Below, piece after piece: positions 23,100 through 34,870 of a stretch of DNA of 64,000 nucleotides (position 1 is its first letter; the number at the start of each line of letters is the position of its first letter). Position numbers and translations under genes: made by a program. This DNA is from Cymbomonas tetramitiformis. Its lineage: Eukaryota > Chlorophyta > Pyramimonadophyceae > Pyramimonadales > Pyramimonadaceae. The stretch is from the NCBI GenBank assembly GCA_001247695.2, contig LGRX02035256.1:47188-111187 (forward strand), written 5' to 3'. The notes under the pieces are model-generated. The model did not search any database, had not been told where the DNA came from, and saw only the letters and a list, made by a program, of their open reading frames with translations.

Positions 23100-25745
23100 T
23101 CAGCGATGCAGCTTGGAGTGGGAGTACCCGGAGGTGCTGAGATCTGTGGCCATATATTACAAGCATTGCTGGAAGCACATCCCGAGTGGGCGCTCGTGGA
23201 AGTTGACGCCCGGAATGCCTTCAACTCGTTTTCTCACGTTCGGTTTTTGAGGCAGTGGCTGCTCACGTTCCTGAACTGTGTGGAGTGACAGAATGTTGGC
23301 ATCGGCAGGCAGCTAACCTTGGGTGGAGGGGCGAAGATGGCACATATCACTGGTTGTCATCCGAGGAGATAACACAGCAAGGAGACCCGTTGGGACCTTT
23401 CTTTTTTGCAGCACCTTTGCAGCCTGTGCTTGAGGCAACCTTAGCAGCACATCCTGATATGGTTGTGATTGCATTCCTGGACGACGTTCGGTTGATTGGT
23501 CCTCCTGAGCTGGCTCGGGCTGCTTTTGACATACTTCGGCAGGGCATGTTTGACATCGGGCTGGATAATATTCACTCTGGCTTACCACCACGCATTGTGT
23601 GATTTGTGTCAAGCAACAGAGGCATCCGATTGTTAAATCAGACCGTGATAATCACGACGCGTGTCCCGGCGCGACGGGGCATACAAGGCGACACACAAAG
23701 CAATTCACAGCGTGAAACGCACAAATCATACGTGCAAGTATTATGAGCGAAGGTCGATGCATACACAGACTATATTAGCATGCACCACGTGATTATCCGT
23801 ACACGCGCGGTAATGCATGCTGCGTTACGAACACATGCATGTAGGCATCTGGCTCGATAACGCGCACGCTTGGAAAATAAAGTCTCAAACCCGAACTTGT
23901 GCGTGGTCGTCAGGAACGGATCGTTCACCGCGCGTGCGTATATACTATACTTGCAATATTCCAGCAATAGTCGCACTGATCACTTACAAACAAGTCTTGA
24001 CTTTGTGTACGATAGGTGTATTGTATCCGTGTCGTCCTGAGCTGAGCTTTGGATGCAGCTGGCTCGTTTACACACGCGGATGATACTGGTTTGTATGCAT
24101 TGATGGAAGAATATATAGCTCATAAGCCATGGCCGTTCACGTCATCACGTCGCATCAAACACTGCAAACGTTCCGTACGTGCCGTTGTTAAGCCTTGTTC
24201 TGTCTTGTTCGAGTGTAATGTATATATAATTACCGACTTCATACAGAACCTCGGATCTTCCGGATGCAATGCATGTAGATAATCAACCCGGTATCTTCAA
24301 CGGTTCTTTCATCAACGTGATGGAAAGTAAGGTTTTCTCCCCCTCTGGAGAGTGCCCCGAGTTTTCAGATGTTGTTGATGACAACGGGGTCCCTATCTCA
24401 GGAGTTGCTTTGGCCTTGGAGGGGACTAAGTTGCTGGGAGTACCCGTTGGAGGTGATGCTTTCGTGCCCGAGGAATGCGGTAAGTTGGCAGTCTCAGCAA
24501 CGTCGGTCCTTCCGCTGCTGGAGAAGCTGAATAATCCCCAAGCGCAACTATTGTTGTTGCGTTTCTGTGCCCATCGCAAACTTTTGCATTTGATGCGTGG
24601 TGTGCGTCCCGATCTTCTTCAATCGGGTGTTTTATTTACACTTCGACGAGGCGGTGCAGCGCAGCTTGCGGCAGATTCCGGGAAGCCCGTTGCCGTTGAA
24701 CGAGGAGTCGGTGATGGACATCAGTCAAGTTCCCACGGCCTGGGGGGGCTTGGGACTCTCATCCATCCAACGCGGGCTGTCATTGGCAGGGTGGGTAGGT
24801 TCTTGGGCTCAGGTGTGGGCTCGTATGTCGCTTGGTGTGCCAGCCTTGGATGAGTGCTGCCTCCCTAGTCTTTGCAGTCACGGGGAAATTTTGGCGGCGG
24901 GGAGGTTGGAACAAAGCCTCCATTCCTTACTACAGGCGCTTGGCACTTCGCACAACCGAGTGGTTGAGGCCCGGAGAGATTTTCATCCCTTCCCGTCAAT
25001 AGGTTGGCCCGAGTTGGATTCAGAGCTTGGGTCGGGTCTCTTTGCGCAGACCAAAATTAAGTTGTTGACGAAGGACCTTTCTGCGGTCTTGAACGGATCC
25101 GACTGGCTTGAATTATTTGACCAAGCTGCGCCTGCCTCTCAAGCTCGGTTGCTTTCCCTTTTTCAACGTGGCGTCATCATTGCTCACGTGGCAGCCATCC
25201 CCGCGTCGCCTTCTTTCGGCTTCCACCCACTCAGACAGTTGTCGCATTGGCTTTGCAATTGGGTGCCCCGATGCCTATTCTAGCTGGTGTCCATACACGT
25301 GTATGTGGTGCTTCAATTGACCCCTTTGGTTACCACTACCTTGTCGCTGTAACCGGCGTGGATGGGCTATCACGGCACATCATGCCGTTCGTAATGTGTT
25401 GACATCTATGCTGAAGCAAGTATTTGATCCAGCCTTTGTTATCGTGGAGGATCGCAATCATCATGGCGGGCATTCGCCTGATTGGAAGCCCGACATCATA
25501 GTGCTCAACCTTGATGGACGAGGCAGACATATCGTGATTGACGTGAACCTTGTAGTCCCTTGCTGTGCCTCGCATATAGACTGGGCTGCTCGGGAGCCAG
25601 CACTGCGGGCTGCGGCGGTACATGAGCGAGCCAAGAGGGCATTATTGTACGGTCTGGCCTCACACGCGTGTGCCTTTTGCGATAGAGCTTTTTGGAGGTT
25701 TGGGGAAATTGGCGCGGAAGTTCTTCGACAGTTGTGTACAGCGTA
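23100..25745 (+). pseudogene. Decayed non-LTR retroelement: RT plus restriction-like endonuclease
   Basis: RT motifs are readable in pieces: LGVGVPGGAE and LVEVDARNAFNS (23106-23240, catalytic Asp region), then in another frame QQGDPLGPFFF and AFLDDVRLIGP (23255-23565, the xxDD motif). After an interruption come MESKVFSPSGE and LLGVPVGGD (from 24313), the thumb, then a shifted frame (24640-25283). The end has a Cys/His cluster (CGASIDPFGYHY...RH) and PDIIVLNLDGRG...IVIDVNLVVP (25485-25560), matching the PD-(D/E)xK endonuclease of R2-like LINEs. The N-terminal part is missing, and there are at least two frameshifts and one insertion of about 0.74 kb. A dead copy. Confidence 0.7.
23570..24312. 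mobile_element. Insertion splitting the RT relic
   Basis: RT homology stops after FDIGLD (about 23568) and resumes at NVMESKVFSPSG (about 24313), so about 740 bp are inserted. The inserted DNA is AT-rich and non-coding. Part of it (about 23850-24090) recurs in the same orientation at about 26320-26560. Its left end (CACTCTGGCTTAC...AAGCAACAGAGGCATCC) recurs inverted at about 30050-30100. It could be a small DNA element or a 5'-truncated LINE tail; no clear target duplication is seen. Confidence 0.5.
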
Positions 25746-26035
25746 GGCAAGACCGATTGTTTCAGGAGGAGGAGGATGCAGCATGGAGCACGCAGAGCTC
25801 GTTTTCGAGCTATTAGCTGCAGCGGGTAGTGGTTGCCTTGCAGGGCTCGCAGGGCTACGGGATTGCTTGCAGGGTTAATCATGATTATCAGCAATGGCGA
25901 ACGCTGAGAATCTGCATGAAGTTTGTATAGGTGGTAGTTTTTGCATTTGGATGAGTTTGTTTGTTTGCTGTGCATTTGACCTTTCCACTGTGAGATGTGA
26001 ACCTTACATAAAGTTTCTGATACCTCTCGTTTATA

Positions 26036-26145
26036 TGAAGCCCGGAAGCCCGGCGTCGCGGTGCTCGGCCATGGTGGGCGGGGCGGACGTGTCGTGGTTG
26101 GCGTGGACCTTGCATTTCCTTGTTGTGCCTCATGTGTGGGCGCAC
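26036..26145 (+). pseudogene. Second fragment of the restriction-like endonuclease domain
   Basis: A GC-rich patch reads, with a frame break, like a diverged copy of the endonuclease end at 25490-25570 (GGRGG...VDLAFPCCAS against IDVNLVVPCCAS). It is followed at about 26320-26560 by the same repeat that sits inside the RT relic, suggesting the remains of another copy of the same family. Confidence 0.4.
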
Positions 26146-26319
26146 TTAAGAGATTAAATTGACCACCGTATCAAAAAGTTATGGCCGATACCACTCCGTT
26201 ATCACCCATATTTAACCATACTTAAGCACATACTTGCTTATATATCGCGATCTAGAAAATTGAACTTTTGTGTTAAATGCCCTTAGGGTTACCCAGACCT
26301 TGACATGCATGTGGGCAAT

Positions 26320-26565
26320 CGTTTCGATACCGCGCGTAACCTTAGAAAATAATATTTCGAAGCCGGAGTTGCGCGGGAACGGATTGTTCACTGTGCGTGT
26401 GTATATACCATAATCGCAATATGTCGGCAATCGAGCTGCACTGACCACTTACAACCAAGCCGCGATCTTGTATTGTTAGGTGTATTGTATCCGTGTGTCA
26501 TCCTGAGCTGAGCTTTGTTTGGATGCAGCTGGCTTGTTTACACACGCGGATGATCAGTGCTTGCC
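26320..26565. repeat. Dispersed repeat, copy of about 23850-24090
   Basis: The two segments align by eye over about 240 bp in the same orientation, sharing GAACGGATYGTTCAC, TAGGTGTATTGTATCCGTGT, CCTGAGCTGAGCTTTG and TTTACACACGCGGATGAT. Both sit beside RT/endonuclease relics. Confidence 0.65.
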
Positions 26566-28596
26566 AGCGTGTATTTAGATCATTGTAATGGCCACGGTAA
26601 ACGATAAAATGGCCTTTCGTGGCACAGTAATGGCGTGTGGCATCTACATTAAGCTGTCACATAATGCCAGTCAACATAGTTGCTACCGCTCATTCATAAT
26701 GAAGAACACTGCAAATTCGATATAATTAGATGCTGCAGATCGCAACCCGACTACATGCATGCTGCGGATAGACATGCTCCCGCAGCATGTCTCTAGCACG
26801 TGCCGCAAACGCACACTACTGCACATTTTGTTATGTTGCACCCTATTCACCCAATGGGCCGAAATATCAACGTTGCTAATCATCCGAGTGCCGTGAAAAA
26901 ATGTCAGCATCACGCTAAACCCTTCCTAAGAAGATAATGACGATTGATAATGGGTACTTCCGAGACCATTTACTAGTGAATACCGACATGTTTATTATCC
27001 GTGTGTTGCGCGTGCTGCAGGCATGCTGCATTGTATTTTGTGAATAATGCACTTGCAGCGCGATTGTAGCGCGCCTGCTACACGTTCTACACATGTCTAG
27101 AAACATATGTTCTATTCGTGCATACATTTTTACAGCATGCACTCTGTGACAACATGACAAATTGAGTACATCATGGTTCATTGAACCAAGCCTTGTGATA
27201 ATAATAACATACTCTAATAAGCATAATATAGCCTTAAAGGTATGTGAATAGATGTGCATTTATATTTATAACTACTGCAGTACGCTTATGATCTCAGCAC
27301 AAAGAGCAGCAGGGCCATGCTAGCCCTACAAACTGTGTGATACTTTCCCCCTCGGTTATTCATGAATGTATCACTGCAGAATATGCGTAGCCAACACCTG
27401 CTTTACCTAACATTGTAAATTTGAGTCTGTGATAGCCAGCACCATCCTAACTGTATATAATCTATAATAAGCAAGTGTGCATTTCAGAGTCCACAGCAAT
27501 CACAACTGACTGCACATAATTGATCACAAAAGGTTATGCATGCATCCAATTGCCTGCTGTCAAAGACTGGTTTCCAGCAACAGCATCCCATTTATTGCTT
27601 GCATGTTGAAATCGAAGTAGCAATATATATTCCATTCTCACTTGTCTTCCTGCACGACGTCCATTGAGCATTTCAAATGCTTGTCATTTTTGTTGAGGAA
27701 GAAGCTAGTGACACACATCAGGAGTGGGCGCAGCCCAAGGGAAATTAGCTTAGGGTCAAAACAGCAAATTCAGATGCAACAGTTGTAAAGGGAGACAGTG
27801 GATGACACATCGACGCATAACAGGGTACAGCAGTGGAAGGGCGGATTGTTGCGGCCACATATATATATATATATATATAACATTCGGGTGCCTTTGGGAA
27901 TGTTTTAAGGGGCTCGATTAAAATATTCCATTTTGATCCGACTTTGGTAGTGACTAACACTGGGAACAGGATCAAAACCAGACCCAAAACGTGCTCTTTT
28001 TATAATTATTATACCAGACTGTGCACCTTCCGCACATGCAAGTAGGGTGAGGTCTTCCAAGCCGGATACATCGCAATCTTGACCTCGCACGCGGATGGTG
28101 CGCACCTCTTAATATTCATGAGCAAAACGCGCTTGGGTTAGATGATTATCCAGATGTTTGTTGCATTACAAGTGCTAACAAAAATTGATGGGTCACGTAT
28201 TCGCAATGGAAATGTTGCGTTTTTATCTACTATCCCCTAAAATTGTTGTTGAAGGCACCCGAGCAATGCCGGGGGGGGGGGGTAAGAACGGCTCAGGAAG
28301 TAACATCCATGTGAAATGACGTGGCGTCATTCTGAAAGGAAACCGCACCATTTACAAACCGTGCATCGTATGTTGGAAGATAAAAACAGCCACAGGATCG
28401 ATTGTGCCGCTGAAAAGTAGGTGAATGAAAGGTAGTGGTGGCACTAGGGCCATACGAACCACTGAGAGTGAGAGAGAAGGGAAAATATCATACATGTCTC
28501 ATATTCCAAAAGTGGCTGACACTAGTATGTTGTTTAATGTGAGCACGCCGCATAATCAATCCGACTACCCACCAACGGCACAAAGTGGCGCATATT
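26566..28596. other. AT-rich intergenic sequence, no gene seen
   Basis: Short open frames only, none with a recognisable domain. Contains a short (TA)n at about 27858-27880 and a G9-10 homopolymer at about 28270. Confidence 0.4.
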
Positions 28597-31500
28597 TCAC
28601 GGGCGTGTAGCTGCTTTGACCTTGGGTAGCATCTTCACGATTCTTGAGAGTGCCCAGGTGGATTTCCAAGTGTAGCACGCAGGTTGCCCGCGGCAATCAA
28701 TGGCCGCCTTGTCGTAGTTGTTTGCTGCTAACCAGTTGTGTAGCTGCCGCTCAATGAATCCGTGCAGCTTCCAGAAAGTAGGGGCCGCTGGATCAGCATA
28801 AGCGTCAATCATAAAATCCTGCCACAAAATTCCACAGTGCTCAAAAGCAGCTTGGGTCAGCCAAGCATGTGACACGTGTGCCATTGATATCATTGAGTGA
28901 TGCCGAGACGGCATAGTGGAAGAACTGAGGATGCCTTGTGAGTGACATAAAAAGTCAGCACGCATTGTTATCTGTAGTTCAGATAAGAGCTCTTGATGTC
29001 ATCAAGCATTCGCCTGCGTCAAGAAACAGAAGCATTCGATAGTACGTGCTCAGACTGCGACTTGCAAAACATGTGCATGCATGGTTGAAAAGCCACACAC
29101 CTCCTCCGCGATTGTCCTAGCGTAGGCAGGGGATGATGCACAACGCACCACAACTGTGATTTGCAGATGCTACTCACAATATCACACACACCTAGTGTGC
29201 TGCAATCATGTCGATTCATCGGTCGCTGTATAACATGTGGGTGGTTGTGTATGTGCAATGTAAAGCACTGAGCAGAGCTCCGCCGTATTCATGTGGAGCA
29301 TTCATGTCGTACTGTACTACGAAACGCGGTCGATGTTTGCATCATTGTGTAACACAACGCATGGTTGCAAGCCTGACTGAATAAAACATGTATTGTCGTG
29401 TAACAACTAGATATTAGGCGGTATGCGTGTGGGTGTAGAGAGGCATGCATGTGCAGTGTTGTTGTGTATCAATTACGCATATGCTACATGCAAATCGAAG
29501 GATGGATCATGCTGTATCTCTAAATATTGCGCATACATAATTTGCATCTGAACAGTTTTTCATATATTTTAACATTATACATATAGTTCAGTTTACATCT
29601 TTTGGTTGAATATATGTATATATGCTTATTTGTGTGCTTGATCGCTTAGGGACTCTGTGAGCATTTTATATCAAGGGTGTCTACATACAGGTGTGCCCAC
29701 CTATCATTTGTGGAAATTAACGGGATATCATCCCTCCATGTTTATGTTTAGTTGAATTTCTATATATTTTACCCCCCCGCGGTGGTTGATGCCGTCCTGA
29801 TTTTCAGGGCCCAATTTTGGGTGCCCCTGCTTCACGTTGCGTGCCCGTAAGTACCGTGGCAGGGTGTATACAAAACTAAATATTGCGCATACACAAATAT
29901 CAGTGGCATGTGACGTTGCATCCGCAAACGGCAATAATGGCAGCCTTGTATGCCCCACCCACGCCAGGAAGAACATTGCGTATTTATATGCCGCCATATA
30001 ATATATAGTCATGTACAGGTAACTCGCGGTCTGTGTTTACTTTTGGATGCCTCTGTTGCTTGATGATGCATGCCAGTGCTTTGTAGTAAGCCAGAGTGTA
30101 CTTAGATACCGCAGCAGGTCTAAATCTGTTAACCCTGTGGATGTCTCACGCATCTGTCTACTAGCCACCTGCTAACAGTCCCTTGTACGCGTATTAATAT
30201 TAATACGGCAAGTAATATTAACACGGCATATTAATACGGCATATATATAATAGTTGTAATATATATGGGTGTGTGCTAGTCGCCTGCTATCGCGCGGTCT
30301 CTCCGCTCATTTCAACTGCCGCACATTATGGGCTATAACAAATACAATACTATGAAGTGTCGCTCATGATAATGTCGGGCAGGTTTAATGTAGTGGGTAG
30401 GAGAAACGAAGTGGGTCGGTGCTTACATACACACTAGGGTCGTTCCACTTCCAGCTCGCATTGTGTGTGCGGCGTCTGTCAACCCCAACAATTTCTTCCA
30501 ATGTGAGCCGGGGACGGAGGCCGTGCACCCATTGGTGGTGCTGGTATTGCTGGAAGCACATGCGGATGTGGATTACGGAGTGTAGCCCATGGAATATGTC
30601 GTAACCAACTTCGCTCAGTGAAGCATTCTTCAGATAGCGCGGATCGGAGATGTTGCTTGCTTGCTGGATAGCGGATGCCAAACCGCCACCTGGGCCATCA
30701 TCGGCCATGTATCGACCCATCTTGTCGGGGATTGAGACCGGAACAGCAGAGAGAGCGGTTTGAAATAGCATTGCGGCCTCTACGAGGCCGATTCCGATGT
30801 TTTCGACGCCTTCGAAATAATCTTCCATAAATTGTAGGTCTTCTGCATTGGATACGTTCAACGGAAACTGCGGGTCATCGTTTGCCGTGAAGTTTTCCCA
30901 TCCTGGGTCAACAAACCGAATCTGCATGACCTACATATCCCTCCCAGCATGCGCGACCTGTGGGAACTAAGGACCAAACACATTCCATGCTTGGGGTTCC
31001 ACGAGTATATAAATTAGTTGAAGTATTTGATGTGACCCCGGTGGACGGGCACCGCATCAGATACATTACCGCGATGCACTTTGATGTATTGCAACGGTGG
31101 AACCCCTGGTGAGTATATATCGGTGGTGATATTAATTTGCGGTGTCACCTGGAATCATGCAGAGGTTGGCGGCGGCCATCTCGCGGCTCACAAGCAGATG
31201 CAGGTAGTGGTGAAAGTTGAGAAATGCCTCCCCAAACAAAGACTTGCGTTCCCGGATATCCGGAGCATCAGCAAATTCAGGAATGTTTTTACGGACCAGC
31301 TGCCTCTGCTCTGCATCCAGTAAAGGCCAATGTCCCATCATGTAATGCCACCTGCAGCACCGCCACTAGCCCCAATGGACGACATGGCAGCATGCCAACC
31401 ACACATAATAGTGTGTGTTTACAATGGAACGAAATGGTTATGGTGTGTATCAATGTACTTGTGATTCCGCCCTAGGAACATCGCCGACAACACCAGCGTA

Positions 31501-32626
31501 CACGTGCATCCTGATGTGTAATGTCTGCAGCCACAGTGGAATAATTATATATGTCACAGTTTATGAGGCTGCTGGGCGCATATTGCCCGCAATTTTGGCT
31601 GCGAAGAGACTGACGCGCCACTACTATGTAGCGATGCTATAGTAAGTAAGTGTGTTACTTTTAGAATTGAAATGACGAACAATACCATATACTGTGTCTG
31701 TATTGTGTGAAAATCTTTGTATATCGGAATATATGGTGTCAGATATTCTGGCTAGCTACATCGATGATTCTGTCGAGGGGCGTGACGATGCTGGGAGTGA
31801 GAATGTGCGCGAGTGTGGGAGTAGAAGTGGAAGTGGAAGTGGGTGTGGGGGTGGGTGTGGGTGTGGGCGGGTGTGGGTGTGAGTGTGGGTGGGTATGCGT
31901 GTGCGTGTGGGTGTGGGGCGGGGCGGGTGTGGGTGTGAGTGTGGGTGTGGGTGTGGGTGGGGGTGGGGGTGGGGGGTGGGGGTGGGGGTGTGGGTGTGGG
32001 TGTGGGTGTGGGTGTGGGTGTGGGTGTGGGTGTGGGTGTGGGTGTGGGTGTGGGTGTGGGTGTGGGAGTTTGTGAGACACCGTGTGCTGATTGGAGTGCA
32101 TGTGCTGAGCTCATCAAGTGTGGATGTGATTTTCGGTGTGGAGGCACATGCAACACATCGATGTACTAATACACTTGAAAATCATTTGTGAATCCAGCTA
32201 ATATATCACAAGTCATCTTGAAGCGAGCTTAAGGATAATGATTGCATTTCGATTTTAGAATTGGCTGTGGTGGGTACCTTTTAAAATAAAAAACAAACCT
32301 AAGATACGTACTGTAGTGTAAGCAACAAACAGAATTGGGTGGCACCTGAAATGGTCATGTTTTAGCTTTGACGTGCCCCCAAAGAGCGTGTGCAGAACGT
32401 CCGTGTGGTTTGGTGAAGGGTGACACTGGGCGTGACAGGGATTGCAGTAGTGTGTCGCGTGGGTGGTGTGCAGTATTTCTGTTGACGTTCCCACATGGGT
32501 GATGCCGTTGAGGGTCGTCTTATTCTCATTTTCAGGGGACTTGCGGGCCACGGCCACAATGGCTACTTCACCAGCAAATATGTACCCAAGTATAATTGCC
32601 AGGGCTGCACCTAACTTCCGGGGCAT
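28597..32626 (-). CDS. Secreted tyrosinase/hemocyanin-like di-copper protein (4 exons)
   Basis: Exons on the minus strand: 32626-32346, 31351-31149, 30902-30427, about 28978-28597. All joins keep phase (ATTTCAG|GTGCCA, TTCCAG|GTGACA, GTGTAT|GTAAGC). The protein is about 445 aa. ATG 32626 is chosen because a signal peptide follows (LGAALAIILGYIFAG). Exon 2 has FRWHYMMGHW at its start and FLNFHHYLHLL later. Exon 3 has DIFHGLHSVIHIRM. Exon 4 has RHHSMISMAHVSH and DPAAPTFWKLHGFIE. The spaced His pairs and the DP-x-FW-xx-H-xxx-(D/E) motif fit the CuA/CuB sites of the tyrosinase/hemocyanin superfamily (phenol oxidation or O2 binding). The usual Asp of the last motif is Glu here. Assignment is by motif only. 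Confidence 0.5.
31795..32070. repeat. GTGGGT microsatellite in intron 1 of the copper-protein gene
   Basis: About 270 bp of near-pure (GTGGGT)n and GGGTGT variants on the + strand. It lies in the intron between exon 1 (ends 32346) and exon 2 (starts 31351) of the minus-strand gene. G-runs every 6 bp could form quadruplexes. It creates false Val-Gly and Pro-His ORFs. Confidence 0.9.
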
Positions 32627-32659
32627 GATCGCATGTGGGTCGTTTGTTGAGCACAACTT

Positions 32660-34690
32660 GATGGTGTATGTCCGAACAATGTATTATAGTTCCCACCTGC
32701 ATGTGTGCATGATTGTGCGGATCGATTTCGACAAGTACCACAATAAGGCCAGTAAGCTATAGTTTGCTACACAATGGCGTGTCAAATATATTGCACGTCG
32801 GCGGCCTGCATGATGTGCACATCACATGAAAGACTGCGCCGATTAATGTAGATGACAATCTGCGTCCAGGGACGAGATTGATTGATTGAGCGAATTGCAG
32901 TCCGCTCGCTCGGGGAGCGGCATTGCCACCACTATGAAATATTGCGTGACGCGTACTAGATTAGCATAGTGCTATGCACGGATTGTGCAGCACAAGTAAG
33001 AGTGGCAAACATGCGTCGCGATTGAGGCGGGACCGTCAAACACGTGTAAGTGCTCATTACATGATATATGTTCGAACGACGTTGCCACAAACGCTTGGAA
33101 TATGTGCCTCATCGCACGGTTTATTGGCATGAATGAAGTTGAGTCGCATCGAACTAAAGTAAAGTATAACAAAGCGTGTTTCAGATAATCGAATCGATAC
33201 AGTGCGTTTCTAATATACATATGTTGCACTCATTTTTGCAGGCACTTGCAAATAACCTGGCGGAAAGTTCATACGCATTCCTACATGTGTAATGTAAAAA
33301 AACACACACTTCTGACTATTTTGTAATATATCAGTCACACGACTAGCTATAGTGGTACAATGGATGAAAGGTGATATCTAAATACTTGTGCGATTCCATA
33401 CTGGATGCAAATAAACCCACACCCACAATTCCACATATGGATGTCGCGTTTCTATGGCCCCGATCGTGTGTGCCCAGCTAGTGAATATTTAGCCACAAGC
33501 GGTCACATCTAGCTAGCCTGAGTGACTGCAGCGAGATTGTCATTAGAGATGTGGGCAGATGTCAACAGTGGATCGGATGATGCGCGCCGTGTGGGTGTGG
33601 ATGCATGGGCGTGTCGTGTGCGAGTGTCCGGCGTCTGCTGCGTTGTGTGTGATGTTGAGTGGTTGAGTTGCAGACGAGAGCAATAGTGTTCATTCCATCC
33701 ACGGAATTCACACGCGCACGCACACGGTCGTGGCATGCACGTCAACGAAATTCAGCCATCTTCACGATAAGAATAATACCCTGGGACTCGCGCGGGGCGG
33801 TATCATTTATATGGCGCAGCCCAGTCTGGATTCATATCGACTACTCCGCTCGCGTGCTGATTATCAGCTCTGCATCCGTACACGCACACGCACTTGTTCG
33901 CTCGCTCGCCCTCCCCACGGACTACATGCGCGCGCACGGATGCAACCATGCAAAACGCATATATGGCATTTTGAATTACCAAATACCACGCGTTGACTGT
34001 GCATGCAAAACGAGCAGCCGGTGAAAGTACGTACGCGGCACAACTTCTTATGCTGGCGCGAAGAGAGCATGCACGACGGCACTCGCGAATGATTGATTTG
34101 CGACAAGGTTGCTTTGGCTGTTTTAATATGCAAGGTCACATTTGGCGGACACGTCATTTCGAGTTTACACCATCACGCGATCTTACATTGATGCATTGCC
34201 AATCGATTATTTATTATACAAGTTACAGTACGGGCGAGAAAGATCTTTGCCTCACGATCTGCATTGTTTGTCGCTCGTTGCGCGCTCGTTCCGAATTGAG
34301 CGTTGCTATCGCTGCCGCTGATCAAGCAAGGTACGTTGACCAGCTTATAAAACATAAAGAACCTCATATCTTCTTTATAGTAAAGCGCTCGGTAGACGGA
34401 TCGTAGTTAGATACCTACGAAGATGCAGTACATTGCCCAGGTTTGTGATATGGATTATTTAAGAATCTTCCTATGGATCCGCCACATATCTTCATGTGAT
34501 ACTTATATTCAACCCGAAGGGAAAGTGTAGCCGATATAATATGCGAAAATTTTGAAGAGGCGGTTTTGAGGCAAAACTTGCGCATGACACGTTGACACCC
34601 CGGCTGGTCGTAAGATTACGCCAGATAATAGTCTGATGTACCCAAGGTCGTATACCTGACCATAATTATACTAATAATCAAATAATTAAT
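32660..34690. other. Intergenic AT-rich sequence, no gene seen
   Basis: Only short unrecognised open frames on both strands. This is the divergence-free gap between the 5' end of the copper-protein gene and the 3' end of the methyltransferase-like gene, both on the minus strand. Confidence 0.4.
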
Positions 34691-34870
34691 AGTATATTAA
34701 CAAGGATGTGTGAAAACGGGCGAGGAATAATTCAAAACACCATCAAGGCGACGTAATATAGTAATATATATATATATAGTATCATATAGTAGTAAGGAAG
34801 TGTGAAAACGGGTCACGTGAAAGCTCGAAAAATTCAAAACATCAGCAAGGCGACGCAATATATAAACAGT
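34690..34870. repeat. Duplicated segment of about 90 bp at the methyltransferase gene 3' end
   Basis: Two direct copies (about 34703-34760 and 34795-34860) share AAGGA.GTGTGAAAACGGG, AATTCAAAACA.CA and AAGGCGACG.AATATA. The second copy includes the stop codon region of the minus-strand gene, so the duplication took in its 3' end. Confidence 0.6.

Noticed and set aside
31707..32169. Val-Gly or Pro-His repeat proteins
   Set aside because: Products of the GTGGGT microsatellite, present in every frame; no independent coding signal.
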